Source: Chlorops oryzae (Eukaryota; Arthropoda; Insecta; Diptera; Chloropidae). Taken from it: a DNA stretch of 64,000 nt. Of this stretch, positions 10,921 through 23,857 are shown piece after piece (position 1 is the first letter of the stretch; every line of letters starts with the position of its first letter). The notes beneath the pieces are model-generated. The model was not told where the DNA came from. It was given only the letters and a program-made list of their open reading frames with translations, and did not search any database. The stretch covers positions 84,530,241 through 84,594,240 of the forward strand of contig CM035807.1 of NCBI GenBank assembly GCA_020466095.1. The letters run 5' to 3'. A program made the position numbers and the translations under genes.

Positions 10921-13140
10921 TATATTGATTTTTGAACAAAAAAAATCGTTTTAGGGAGACTTGCAGCTTTTCGAGCAGAACTCTGCAATTCATCATCCGA
11001 TTTGAACAAATTATCCCTCAACATTAAATAAATTCAACCCCTCTAAGACTTTTTCTTACAAAGTTTTAAGATCATTTAAGAAAATGAGATTCTGTAGACA
11101 CTGCAAAAAAAAAATATATTTTTACGGAAAATTCATAAATCTCGTCTTTCGTTGGCATCTAAAAAGTCGATCGCAACCAAACAATTTTTTGTTTTGTTTT
11201 ACATTTTTCATTTAAGGTCGGTTCTTTTTCCAACAAAATGCGATATAAGTTTTCAAAATCCTTGCACAATTGGACATAATTGGAAAATACAATATAACTT
11301 TATATGTGAGGGAGCAAGTGCGAAATAAGCAATGAAAATGACAGATAACAAAATATTTGTGGCTATCAATTTTTTTGGGGCTAAAAGAACATTTATATGT
11401 TGACGGCCAAAAGAAGTTTTATCTAAAAATAATTCATACTTATGAAATCACATAAACATACTCAATGAATTGAGAGCTATTGGATTTGAATATTAAAAAC
11501 ACTGCTAAGATTTAAAACATTTAAACTGAAAGAAATATAAATCATTTGCCACTTACCTTTTTTGCAATTCCATAAAAGACCGTTTAAAATCACCATCGCG
11601 TTACTAAGAACATTTTTCAATTGGGATCCAGGACGGAAATTAAAATCGTAAAAAATTGCCAAAAATAGGAAAAGCGAAGCAAAGAATTATTTCGATTTCC
11701 ATTAGTTTCGCCGGTTCGGTGAAATGCGTTTTCTCATTTGAATAAAGCCGCCCACAAATCTCTTCCACGTTGCTTAATAATCCCATTTGCCTTCGCATTA
11801 AAATGCATCTCGGAGTGTATTTTTTCTATATTTCAACTAATTTCTATTCTATGATTTTCTGTATGGCACCTAGGCTCTCCACGGTCGACATTGTTCGCCG
11901 AGTCCTCCACATACATATATTTAAATGGCGACATTAACGGAAATAAAGCACTTCCGGTCAAATATTGCCACGGTGGCCAAACTTCGCTATTCGAGCTAAA
12001 AAGACAAAAAACATAAAACAATAAATTCAAGTGCTAAAAGCTCGTTCGAAAATTCAGAGGTGCTAGTTTTATGTTTTAATTTGGGCTTTTATCTGCACAA
12101 GACTAAACCGCTTCCATTACACGTAGGAAAATTAATGTTCTTAATATCATTCATTTCTCAATTACGAAAATACATCTATGAAAGGAGATGGGAGGAAAGA
12201 AAATCTTAAGCCGAAAATAATGAAATATCTGATCTGATTTCGGGAGGACAAATAAATAATCTTGTTTAATCGTGTTTTTATTTTTTTCCTTAAAAGCGCT
12301 CATATGATTCTGAACTTGTAAGTAGTTATTCTTATCACAGGTGCAGTGGCGTAGCGAGACATTTCGGCGCCCGGGGCCCGATGGGGGCACAATGCAGGAA
12401 ATGCCATCCCCTCCGACCGGCCTAAAAAAAACACCTTCATAAAAATTGAAATATGATTTGGCGCCCGGGGCGATTGCCTTCTTCGCCTTACCCCTCACTA
12501 AGCTACTGCTCAGGTGTTATTACAATTGAAGAAGAAACATTCTTCCAACACAAGTATTAGACACACAGTTTGCTCTGAGCTGAAAAAAGGCTTCAATATC
12601 GAGGTTTGAAATGTTGAAATATTTTAAGCAACTTTAACAGATAAAATTCCTATTAAGCCAGGTGCTGACTAAAGAGTTTTGTACACAGAGAGTAAAGAGA
12701 GTAGTTTGTAGAGACGCTACCTTTGTTGTGTACACTGTAGATCGTTTCTATAAATCTACCTCTATGTAGAGCTGCCGTCGAACGGTTTAGCGTTGAGCTC
12801 TACCATATGCTCTAAAGATTGATCATATTGCAGAAGACTTTTTCTCTACGATAGAACCGTATGGTAGAGCATACTTCGTCTATCAATTTCTACATTTTAA
12901 AAAATTTGAAAAAGTTAAAAAAAAATTTGAACTTGATCTTGTAAGTAGGCCCAGTGGACTTCGCCTCAGAAGAAACTAATTTGTCAAAGATCCATAATTG
13001 GAAATTTGTAAAAAACCAATTTGACCCATTTAAGTCTTTCTGGTAAACAATTTTATGGTAACGCCCTTTCTCACTCCCTCTAGCCCTCTCGACCTTGGAT
13101 ATACTCTCCCTTAGCAACATTCTTATAACTATTTTAATTA
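10921..13140. other. Intergenic; one hAT MITE, otherwise nothing recognised
   Basis: Apart from the MITE at 12344-12508, positions 12660-12890 have recurrent GTAGAG/CTCTAC motifs in both orientations that suggest an old palindromic element without clear ends. The reading frames here lack domains. Confidence 0.4.
12344..12508. mobile_element. hAT-type MITE with 8-bp TSD
   Basis: Ends CAGTGGCGTAGCGAGA and, reversed from the right, CAGTAGCTTAGTGAGG. The flanks CACAGGTG (12336-12343) and CTCAGGTG (12509-12516) match at 7 of 8 bases. The interior is strongly GC-rich, with GGCGCCCGGGGC present twice in direct orientation. It resembles the element at 501-805 in ends and composition but is a separate family member. 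Confidence 0.8.
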
Positions 13141-13530
13141 AAACAAGTAAGGGTGTTATAGTCAGGCGAGCCTGACAATAAAATACCCGAAACAGACACT
13201 CATGTTAAAATAATTTTTTAAACACGCCCAAAAAAACAGGACCATTAAGAAAGAATATTCTAGAGAATTTTAAGGCCATAAGAAGCCCCATGTACCGACT
13301 TTTGGATTCTTATCGGAGGCTTAAATATACGCTTAAATTCTAAGTTTCATTCAAATATTTCGAAAAAGTCAGATTTTGGAGCAATTTTGGGATTCTTGTG
13401 ACAGACCCTAGTACTGGAGGTACCCCTAAAAATGGTCTGATCGTGTCCATTTTAGAACTTGTTCTTTCTCATGTCCCCATGAGCACGCGTACCAAATTTC
13501 GATAGCGCAACTCCTCGGGTATAAATATAC
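13141..13530 (-). mobile_element. DINE-like element, internally deleted (copy 4)
   Basis: Keeps the AACAAGTAAGGGTGTTAT end, the perfect hairpin GTCAGGCGAGCCTGAC (13162-13177), the ATACCCGA subterminal repeat and the GTACTGGAGGTACC block. It then jumps from the GAGCACGCG segment straight to CGGGTATAAA, so about half of the far side is missing. Confidence 0.75.
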
Positions 13531-16500
13531 TTATGCTATAAATCTTTGAACTTTGAAGAGGCGTGGTTTCTAAAGGAGCCGTGGCAACTCAAAAGTATGT
13601 TGGGCCTTCATTTTTTTAGTCCTTAGTAGGCGTTTGAACATCCTCACGACAAAGAATATTGGATTTTTAATTTCGTGGAAGCTAAACTATTTTACACCAA
13701 AGAGAATGACCATTGGTAGAAAGCTTTATCTCGATTAGGAAATTTTCTGTTATATATAAAAAAAATAACCTTACATCTCCCAAGTAAGGCAAATTTCCCA
13801 GCAATAAAATTTTTAACTTGGGAGAACTCTTGTTAGTAGGCCGACTAACACTAACACTATTTTGAATTGAGTCTTTCGCAGCTAGACTTAATGCCCTCTT
13901 AAACTTAAACTTTGACCATGCCCACCATTCGCGAAAATTTTGTGCTTAATAATAATTTCGAGTTTGAGAAACTAAATCGAAGTACAGATAAGGTATAACT
14001 AGATATCCAAGCTAGAGCAATGAAAACGACAGGAATTTTTGTTGGGGTTATGTTTTAATATATTTTAAGTTCGATCGTATTGATTCTAATATTTTTGCAA
14101 CCGTTACTTTCCGCAATCTAAAACGCATGAAAAAGTCAATATCATTCCATTTGTTGAAATGATCCAAACTTTCATACATATTGTATTGTCTGCGCTCAGA
14201 ATTCAATAGCTGCTGGCTTCACTGTCGCTAACGTCACTCTCCTCGGTATCCCACAAATCCCAAACACAATTTCCACGTGAACTAATTTAGTGAGTGGATA
14301 ATTATTTCATTATAAAAAGCATTTTTATTTGAAAATGAATTTACTCCATCCCGCTGAATAAGGTTATTTCGTGAAAATTGTGAAAAATATATGTTGTAAC
14401 CGAATGTCAAAACTCAAAACTTTTGAATCAAAAGACAAAATTTACTAAAACCCCTGGTTAAATGCGCTTAACCGACAAAATTCGGCCGGTTAGTAATTTC
14501 CTTGGTTAGTTTACCAAACCAACCGTTTCTAACCTAACCAGAGTTCAAAAGACTCAATCTATGGTTAACACTGGAAATAACCAAGGTTTATTATTAACCA
14601 GGCTTTAAAAAACCGGCCCCTAAATCAAATACTCACAAAATTTACGAAATTAATTTTTTAATTGAATAAAAATGAATGAGCAAGGGCCATGCATGCTAGG
14701 TTTTTGAAGTGAAGGACGCAAAAATGTAGGTCTTTCAATTTCCTGACTTTGATTTGAAAATTCCTGAAATATTTTAAAAATATTTTTTATTGAATTCTAA
14801 ACGTGACGGAGGCCAGAAATCTTTATTTGAATAATCTGTAAAATTTATCAAAGTTTCGATTCATCAAAGTTTCGATCCATAAATCGACTTTTCTTTTTCA
14901 ACTCCATAAGGGGTTTTATTAAAATTTCTATTTCCGTTAAATTAATTAAAATACTTTACTGCACTGTCGCCAGTTCAGGACAATCGTGCCTAAACAAAGG
15001 GATATTTATTGCCTTTAGTGAGAAGTTAGGGGGTAAAAGTCTTTCCGAATTTTTTATCTTAGAAGATTACAAATCCAAATCAAGGAGAATTTAGACCTTA
15101 TTTCAAGACATTCATGGAATATATTCCACAAAAGAACTGGCAACAATCCTTCAATCCTGAAAATGTTCTTGACCATTGATTTCTGCAGTACAACAATTTC
15201 TACGAGATAAGAGTTATTAAATTTTAAATGAAAAGTTTCAAGAGTACAAGGCTGCGAGAAGTGCTAACAACAAGTTTATCCTACTACCTCCATCGGAGGA
15301 CACCCGCCGAATCCTTTCGAGTTCATCTTGCTAAACAGGTCAATTGCCTTACAACAAACGAATCGAGTAAAATATTCGACGCCACCCGGCAATTGACCCA
15401 GCTTTAAGAGATCAATGCCACCCCGGTTCACAAAAGTCCGTTGAACTAAGCACAGTGAACTCCGCTGCTCGTCATCTCGAGTCAAATCGCGTTATTTCGT
15501 ACGTACGCATGGCAGCGCGTTGGAAGCAGGTGGTTCATTGTGCGCCACCATGCAAGTGCAATGCACAGTCACGGAGACAGCGTTTTGCACAACAAGCGAA
15601 CAAGTAGGAAGAGTTGACACAGTAGCCGAACATTGTTGCCGCGAAGCCACTGATGAGCTACGGCACTGAGCGATGGAAAAAAAAAAACACCTACAAATAT
15701 TTTGCCATTTCGCATGCCTTCGCTTTACACTCTCAATTGCTGTCGAAACGTCACACATTCAGTCGCAGAGTTCCTTCACTCATGTCATTATACACATTGT
15801 ACACATTTCGGACGTCTCCTCCCTCACGTATTGCATCCCAAGGCTTCCTTTGTATGACCTTTACTCACCACCCAAACAACCAACCTGTATGATTGGGAAT
15901 GGTTGTCGTGTTTGATTACATTAGCACACGTTTCATCGTCAGCTAGTCGATGACCTTATTTGAGGATGTTGCCCAAATCAACGGTCAATTGTAGGTAATT
16001 TAAAAAATAATTAATAACTAACTTTTTCATTTAATCTAACACAATTATTTTTAGAAGGCTATTGTTCTTATTTGATCAAATCGAACGCAAGCTAATATTT
16101 CCAATTTAGTCGCATGCAGCATGATTTCACATGTGATGCGTTTCAATAAAATGTTCAGTTTCTTGGTAAATATGAATGAAATATGCACACCATTGGAAAG
16201 CTTGAGGAATAAGCAAACTTTTCTCCCAAGTAACTACATAGATTAAATCTATCAGAAAAATTTTAGAAGCAATTTGTCACAGTGATAGTTTTTGAGCAAA
16301 AAAAAAAAATTATGTACCCGGTTGTGGACACCCCTGAAAATCGATCTAAATCTTAAATAATAAAAATATGATGTAAAATGCATATAATTTTTTGAACAAA
16401 AACAATAGGTCGGTTTTTAATATGGTGGGAAAATGGAAAAAAAAAATGGTTTCCAGTGACAGAACGTAAAAGAAACATTAATCTGAACAAAAATTAATTA

Positions 16501-17920
16501 TAAATTTTTCAAAAAAACATTTTTTTTTTTCTTGGATAAAAAAAGTACGCATGTTTACGCTCAGATTATTTGTGCTGTCTAAATAAAACTTTCGTATTAA
16601 TCAGTTTAGCCGTATCTTTCCCCTATAAAAAAAAAATTGAGGGAGTTGACAACCAGGGCATGTCCACTACCGGTGACACTCCCCTACCACTTTATTGCAA
16701 GAAACATTAAGAAAATCGTATGAAATTGTTTCGAAATGAATTTTTAATACAGCATTCTCAGGATAACCGATGATATCTTATGTGTATCGAAAAGAAATCA
16801 GTAGGTTGAATGATAACAACGACACAAATTGGATGCTCTTAAGTGAGGAATGCTCTATCCGGGGAGCACATATATATATATATGATATCATTACGATCTA
16901 CATCGTTCAAAATTTAATTATTTATATACATATACTTCAAGATACATATCGCACACTAATCACTAAATCGGCACAACTCAAAATTTTGCATTTCTCGGGC
17001 AAACGGCCAATAACTCTCGACGCCTGTAAAAACAATTTCCTTTATAAATTTATAGTATTCCTAAATAACTGCAGAATCAATTAATATCAATTTTAATTTT
17101 CCAAGTGGTCTTTTTCCTGCAGTAAAATGATGCCGAACATGAAAAAATGGATTGAAAAACTTTCCAATTGTTCCGGTTTAGTGATTAGTGTGCGATATAA
17201 TGCATTTAGAAGTAACGAATAGAGGTCGCTGGCAGCTTTGGCCTTCGGTCCGATATCGCTCAAAATATATTAGCCTAATAGATTTATCTTGACGGAATCA
17301 CTTAAACATCTTTCTAAGCAAAGGTCGAATCCTGATGCATTACAATATATTTCCGATTCAGTTCTGGAGATACCCCTTCTGACTTCTAGTGCAACGCAAT
17401 TCAAAATTATAAAAAAAATTTTTTTTAAATTGCCTCCAATGGGACAAGAGTGATTAAATGGTATTGCATCCCCATGACTGCATTAATTGAAGAAAAAGTT
17501 TTCCCAGAGCTCTTCAAAAAGTCCAGAAAATCAAAAACGATTTAAAGTTTTTATTCATTTCGAACTCTTTGAGCGTAAAAAACGGGAAAAGGGACCGAGA
17601 ACTTAAAATAAATTTTCGAATTTTCTGTTTCGCATCGCATCGTGGGTACACAAGCTCTACGAAAAACTTTATTTTCCTCTAGAGAAAAAATTTAAACAAT
17701 TTTCGTTTTATTATTTTGCCAACCGATTTGTCACGGTGAATATTGAAACATTAAAAGGTATTGTGATATTTAAGTACTTTTTTATTCCAATAAAGTGACG
17801 GAGTAGTGGAGAGCGGGCGCGCTTAACAATCCAAAGGCTCTTGTGTTTTTAAAAAAACACAAAATTTTATGAAATATATATTTATGAAAAAGTTAACGGG
17901 GAAGTGAAAGCGAACTCTCT
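13531..17920. other. Long intergenic stretch; unassigned GC-richer block at 15.27-15.76 kb
   Basis: Most of this is AT-rich and featureless. Positions 15275-15760 are unique, less AT-rich and open in more than one frame on both strands (for example a minus-strand stretch 15276-15485 that ends near a possible donor GGAG|GTAGTA), but no frame resembles a known protein. It may be a non-coding exon or a regulatory element. A short inverted pair GCACACTAATCACTAAA / TTTAGTGATTAGTGTGC occurs at about 16952-16968 and 17178-17194. Confidence 0.4.
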
Positions 17921-18398
17921 TTAAACAAGTAAGGGTGTAATAGTAAACAATACCCGACACGGATAAATGGATAAATGGTTCTCGGATGCCGACTTCTGTT
18001 TAAACACTGCCATTTTGCCACGCCCTCTTTATCAATTTTTACAATTTAATATAAGCTCAAGCTTCAAATTTCATTGAAATATTTCGAAAACTTTTCGATT
18101 TTAGAGAAGCTGTTGCGAGTTTTTAACAGACCCTAGTAGTGGATGTGCCCTTCAAAATGGTCCATTCTCGATTTTTTTTTTCTCCGCTAATACGCATGCC
18201 AAATCGTCAAGATAGTCCTTAGAAAACTGTACACGAACAGACGGCTATATAGAAATAGAAGGCTAAATCGAATCTCCCAGTGACGCTGATCATTTCTATA
18301 CACAGTCTATCGCGAATGGTTCTGGGTGTTACATACTTACGTACGATTAAACCCAATACACCCACATTGTACACTCAGATTGTCTCGGGTACTTATAA
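17921..18398 (-). mobile_element. Degraded DINE-like element (copy 5)
   Basis: AACAAGTAAGGGTGTAATAG opens the copy, but the hairpin is lost. The ATACCCGACAC repeat, CCACGCCCTC motif, CCTAGTAGTGGATGTGCC block, ACAGACGG segment and the far CTCGGGTA end remain in order. Confidence 0.65.
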
Positions 18399-18494
18399 TT
18401 TACTTATAAAATTTAAGAGACCGTGACCTGCCAATAATGCTATTATCGCTATCACACCCTCTAAACTGATTATGCTTTTTTTTTTTTAATTTTT

Positions 18495-18605
18495 GTTGTC
18501 CTACAAATGTCAAACAAATGTCCAAAAACTATGATGCATTGTGTTCCGGCTTCATGGTCACCCCTGATACCGTCGATGACGTGACAGTGACTCTTCCCAG
18601 TGCTG
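18495..18605 (+). repeat. Fragment related to the 21.0-21.6 kb TIR element
   Basis: TACAAATGTCAAACAAATGTCC, TGTTCCGGCTTCATGGTCACC and ACCGTCGATGACGTGA follow the same order as the right side of the element at 21024-21615 (positions 21513-21600). The terminal CTGCTGGG is replaced by CAGTGCTGC, so this is a decayed right-end fragment. Confidence 0.5.
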
Positions 18606-19927
18606 CTCCCTTTCCTTCCCTCCCTTTGCTTCTTTCAAACATTTCAGTTTCATCTATGTTGAAGCTAGCAATGTAACGGTTTTTTTTAAATCTAAAGTAA
18701 AGAAAAAAGTTATCTTAGCCAGGAATTTCTGCCTCCAGGTGAACCTCTCTAAAATCTGAAATCTTATGGAATAATATTCTTCATGATTTCCTAACAACAA
18801 GAAATCGCAAGGCCCCCAGACACATGTACATATGTACCTTTGGACGTATACTGAAAAGTTAATAAAGGCCAAATCGGAACAGGAAACAATGAACCCACTA
18901 CTTACTACGCAGCAACGACGAACTTCAACTAAAAATAGATCAATATTAGGTACAAAATCAACCGCGACTGAAAGAGCTTCGAGCGAAGATAATTGAATTT
19001 CCTTTCCATCTACGCGCTTCGTGCTAAAAAAAAAACAAAACAAAAAAATACCTCTCAATGCTACGTAAAAATTTTTGTAAATAATAAGCGATCGAAACCG
19101 GCGCTGCTGAAAGGCAATGGCAAGCAAGAATGAACTTTGGAATGATGTCATTGCGCAGAAAATCAAAATCACTCGCTCGACAAGTGATTCAGTCTATAGG
19201 CAATGAAATGATTCGGGGGCAATCATATCGGCGCTCAGCTCCGCATCCAGCGACATGTTTATTTATACACTGGCGTGCAAACATGGATGTGAAATGAAAA
19301 ACAATTCAGGCCCAATGCCGAAAATGTTGTAGACGCCCCGAAGTACACGTACACATACACATACACACATACATACAATATACTACGCACCTACGGCCGC
19401 GACCCGCGGGGTGTCGTGCTCGATCGCGGCTGTAATCAGTTTTGGCATACCCTAAGTGTTGATGACTTATTTATTAAATTGTGTACTGTTTTTTGTGTAT
19501 TGTTTACAATAAAAACGGAAGGCAACAACGCAGGTGAAGCAAGGAAATTTCTTCGATCAATGAAATATTGGGGATTTTTTTTTTGAACTTTTGTTTCGTA
19601 GCTTTCGGAATAATTTAGGCAAAATCTTGTTCATCTTACTATAGATACCATTCCATTTGAAGCTTGGTGAGAAATTTCAATATTTTCATGAACAAGATAG
19701 TGGGCTCCTCCCCTTTTGCAATCCCCAGGCAAAAGGAGGAGGAGAATAGAAGGAGTTACCCCAGTGCAATGAAATTTAACATGAACGTTCCATTGTATGA
19801 CAATAAGAAATTTCGAAAAAAAAAACTGTAGAAATCCAAATCACCCCAACCTCCTAAACCCCCATATAAAGAGTGCGCCAATATTTCGCAATTTGGGACC
19901 TATAGACTTGAAATTTGGAAAAAGCGT

Positions 19928-20250
19928 ACACCCGGATCTCTTTTTACGTGGTATTTTTTTACACCAAAAAGAAGAAAAAAAATTTTTATCACGAATACCC
20001 GATTTTTACTATTACTCTTTTCCAGTGATGACAATATAGTCCTTTTTAGAGACCCAAAGGACGGAAATATTACTTTTTTTTCGCATTATTTTGTAGGAAA
20101 ATACTTAACAGTTTTTTTCATCTAAGACGAATTTAAAATTTTTAGAATATATCCCCGAATTTACCATAAGCCATGTACATTTTCTTTGCACGATTTTTTT
20201 ACACGGATTTTTGAGGAACCGATCTACCGTGTAAAAAGAGAGCCGGGTGT
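19928..20250. mobile_element. MITE with ACACCCGG ends
   Basis: Left end ACACCCGGATCTCTTTTTAC and reversed right end ACACCCGGCTCTCTTTTTAC match at 19 of 20 bases and continue with CGTGG/ACGG. The interior repeats [15 protein letters not shown] words. It is non-coding. No target duplication was resolved and the superfamily is unassigned. Confidence 0.7.
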
Positions 20251-21023
20251 TTTCTTAATCGAGCCACTTTGCTACCATCTAAGCTTTGGTTCGTAGCTTT
20301 CTTATATGTATAGTTCAAAGCACATTTCATTATGCCTTGGCTAGCCAGGGACTGTACCTTAATTACCTTAGGAGTGCAAACTAACGCTAATCAGTCCGAA
20401 GTTTAAGACCAATTTTAGGTATAGCTTCCAATAAATAATCAAGAAACAATTAAGATCCGAAACACATCTGAATACCGATAACGATATTCGAGTAACGCAA
20501 AAGCAACAAGGTATAGTGGTTAGTAGACCCAGTCTGAAGAAATGAACACAATCAACTTTGTCGCAGCGGCATTCGCTTTTCGCATCTGATTGCTTCAATA
20601 AACGGGCGTCGCTGGTGCCATCGAAATCGGCGGCTTATCGGTCGGCGGCGCTAGAAAATGAGTCTTCTCAAACAATTCTTTCCTCGCAGGCCACCAGACA
20701 CAAAGTTAGAGGAACAAGAATGATCCGGTAAAAATTATGAGTGTATAAGTTTCTTATCTGTCGAAGTTCTTATTTTTGTCTGCGTTTTACGATTTGTTTG
20801 ATCGCTTATTAGATTGCACAATTGCTAGGTGCTTTCTTCTCTTCGGAAATTCGTTGTTATCTTATACCCAAGGAGAGTGTTCTTAAAATAAATCGGTAAA
20901 TACGTTTTAATAAACGGAAGTGGGTCTAGGATGGGATTCTGTTGAACTTAACTATCGGAAATGTTACTTTGTGACTAAAAGGAAATATTCTTGACGGCTC
21001 TCATAGACGTGTGGACGTATCTC

Positions 21024-21615
21024 CCCAGCGGGAAATTATCTCCTGCATGACAAAGTCATCAGTGATGTCATCGATGACATATAGGTGACATTGTCATGCA
21101 TGACATCTTGGAGGACATGTCACCGTGGAGGGATGCTGTTCATGTGCTTGACTCTCATTGGCTACTGAAATTTAAATAAGGTTTCAGCGTCAGTTGAGCA
21201 TTAGCATGAAGTGGTGTAGTGGATGAGTGCTCGACTCAGAATCCGAAGATCGCGGGTTCAATCCCTGGTGGAGGCGAACAAAAATTGTTCAAAATAGAAT
21301 TTTAAAAATTTACGAAATATTCAAAGAGAAGACAAAGAAAAGAGTTTTTGCCATCACTCTTCTATCAATTGAGATCATGCTAGAGAGATCACCAGAAAAT
21401 GTGCTGCTCAAGTGCTCTTGCCATCGACCTAGCAGCATGCATGCTAGGAGTCACCAGTGACATTTTCTAATCTGACACGATGACATGTCACCGGTAAAAT
21501 CACTGTCAAACTCCTGTACAAATGTCATACAAAATGTCCTATGAATTCGCATGCGTTCCGGCTCCAAAGTCACCCTGACTTCATCGATGATGTCAAGGGG
21601 AAATTTCCTGCTGGG
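21024..21615. mobile_element. TIR element with CCCAGCRGGAAATT ends, rich in TGACAT words
   Basis: Left end CCCAGCGGGAAATTATC and reversed right end CCCAGCAGGAAATTTCC. The subterminal parts on both sides are built from repeated ATGACA/TGTCAT/GACATGTCA words (at least ten between 21045-21125 and 21460-21600). A tRNA-like sequence lies in the middle (21204-21278). The ends are shared in form with elements at 27293-28296 and 30341-30676. No transposase and no clear target duplication were seen. Confidence 0.65.
21204..21278 (+). pseudogene. tRNA-like sequence inside a TIR element
   Basis: A-box-like GTGGTGTAGTGGATGAGTGC (21211-21230) and B-box GGGTTCAATCCC (21253-21264) are correctly spaced. Between them lies a CTCGACTCAGAATCCGAAG anticodon-arm-like segment. 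The acceptor stem does not pair. This is the usual look of a tRNA-derived SINE head, not a functional tRNA. Confidence 0.55.
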
Positions 21616-22688
21616 TCTTTATACTGGACACACTTTTGTCCAAGGAATATTGCGTTTCTGTGTGCGTTTATAATTAAAATAAATTTTCAACGAGAGGAAA
21701 TTCGGACTCGCTGTCTGCCATGTTATTTTCAATAAAATTTCCAGCGGTAGCTCCAATTAGGGTCCTTAAGAAAAATCACAAAAAACTTCTTGAAAACTCA
21801 TATCGTCGGCTTAAAGTGTAAACCTGCTTAGTCCACTTTTAACCGATTCTGACTTGCTCTTAGTGTTCTAGGATCTTCATACTCAGAATAAAAGTATGTG
21901 TTTAAGGATGTTAGCAATTGTGAAAATAAGTTAGGCGGTCTTGGGGCCTAGAGGGAGTGATTTCCATACACAGATTTTTCTTTCGCAAATATTCGAGTAA
22001 ATAGGCGAAAAATAGAAGGGAAGAAGCACTTCTAAAGAAAAATTTGTTTTTCAAAATCAGGAATTAGCTCCGTATTTAATTTATATTTAAACAAGTTTAC
22101 GTGTTTTAGCCAACAGATGAGTTCCGCATACATAAAACGAAATTAAATGAGTGAGGGTTGTATTTTTGATGTTTTTTTTTTATGATTGCCTAGATATTCG
22201 TTGTTATAATCATCGCGATTTTAGCAAGCGATGTGGAGTCCGACAGTTAAAACAAAGGTCATTAAGGCACTGGACGACCTTTTGGCTCATATGCCGGATC
22301 GTATGAAAACACGCATTTGTGCAACACAAAAAACATACATACATCATATGTATGTACACAGAGAACTGTATGTTGTGGTTGTGTTAAAAGCCTGAACAAT
22401 TTGCACAAACAAACTGAAGGGGTAAAGCGATAATATTTGTGTAGTAACAAAAACAATCGTGATGTTTTCTTTCTTGTTTTGCGTAAAAGCAATTTTTAAC
22501 TCCGATCGAGTGTTCGTCGGCACGTAGACAAGCACGGAACAGTGGTTCCCCTTGAAATGGGCATCGCACTTTCATTATTTAGGCAAGATCAGAAAAACGA
22601 AGAGAACGCCCCTTTTGGCGATATTCTTCGAGGGCATAATCATTTGTATAGCTCGGAAAAAAATTCCCTAAAAATAGATAAAAATTGC

Positions 22689-22872
22689 GTTAGGTTAGGT
22701 TAGTGTGGCTGCCATAGAGGTTGACACACTTAAGCACCAAATCGGCCTGTTGTCGTAACACGTTTAATGGGAAAACAAAGAAAAACAGAAATGACAGAAC
22801 ATCCACGACCTTAGCTGGGAGTCGAACCCAGGCGTAAATTGGCATCTCAGCCAACTAAGGCACAGAGGCCGA
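22689..22872 (-). mobile_element. tRNA-derived SINE with TAACC-repeat tail
   Basis: On the minus strand it starts GGCCTCTGTGCCTTAGTTGG. It has an A-box (TTAGTTGGCTGAGATGCC), then a B-box (GGGTTCGACTCCC, plus positions 22817-22829), a body of about 100 bp and a 3' tail of (CTAAC)n, read on the plus strand as GTTAGGTTAGGTTAG at 22689-22703. The box spacing, the non-tRNA body and the simple-repeat tail together define a SINE of roughly 185 bp. The partner LINE cannot be told from this copy. Confidence 0.8.
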
Positions 22873-23857
22873 CAATATATTCCGATATAATTTTTTTTTT
22901 CTCAAGCACCTGCCTCATTTTCAAGGAGATAATTTCATAAAATTTTCCATTATTAAATTTTTCTAAATAATTTTTTCCCAGGTTCTTCAAGCTGAGATGG
23001 TGTAATCTTCAAGATGAAATTCATTTGATTGAACAAAATTATTTGTCGCTGAAATGAACTCAGAACAAGCTTTTTTATAAAATTGTTTGTTATATCATTG
23101 TTTTTCCTTTTATTTCTATTATCATGCCAAACTTTTGATCGAAAGATAGTGAAAAATTGACAATAGGGGTGTTCACAGGCAAGGTGGAATTTCATCGCAA
23201 ACAATCGATGTCGGAAAATTTCCGATTATAATCCGTCGCCCAGTTTGGATGGATTAGCTCACAATTGAATTTCTCCCAAACTTCAAATTAAAATGCGAAA
23301 ACTTTCCCTGTATATCCTTTTAGGCACAAATGCCTACATTTTAAAGAAAATCTATCAAAATTTGGGGGGGTTCGCAAAAATTTTTCTAAATAAAAATTTT
23401 TTCCGTTTCTTAGCTCGAATTGAAAAAGAATCTTTATTAACAATTCACTAGAGCTAGACATTTTAAAATATGATGTTATTCATTGATTCTTCCAATTTTA
23501 TTTTTTACATTCCATTTTGATCGAAAATGTGGAAATTGCAATAGTACAGGCAAGGAAATGTAAACAATCGATTTGAAATTTAAATTTAAATGCCAATGTT
23601 TTGTGGTTACACAGATATGATTTCTCCTTCAAATTAAGTGACATTTTCCGAATTTTGGACCCGAATTAAAGAGGAATGCCTTTAAGACATAAATTTTCAA
23701 CAAAAATCCTGCAAAAACTACCTTAAAACTTTCCGTTTTCGGATTCAAGGGCCCCATATCGCACAAATAAGGTTTTCCTAGTCGCAGAAAAACGTTGGCA
23801 GGCAATTTAAATCCGGTCCTTGAGCATCCGAATTGACAAAAAATCTGATATATTATA

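Larger units (their letters stand above)
18399..21023. other. Intergenic with one MITE and one element fragment
   Basis: Contains a fragment related to the 21.0-21.6 kb element (18495-18605) and the 323-bp MITE at 19928-20250. A GC-rich patch at 19390-19432 (CGGCCGCGACCCGCGG) follows a CA/TA-rich run and might be promoter-associated, but no gene follows it. The 172-residue minus-strand frame at 18654-19172 has no recognisable features. Confidence 0.4.

Noticed and set aside
18654..19172. 172-residue minus-strand open frame
   Set aside because: No domain, no splice logic, Phe-rich composition from AT-rich DNA; most likely chance.
19390..19432. GC-rich patch as a promoter
   Set aside because: No gene follows on either strand and no initiator or TATA could be placed.
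22689..22703. TTAGG-like repeats as telomeric DNA
   Set aside because: Only three units, at the tail of a SINE; flies lack TTAGG telomeres.
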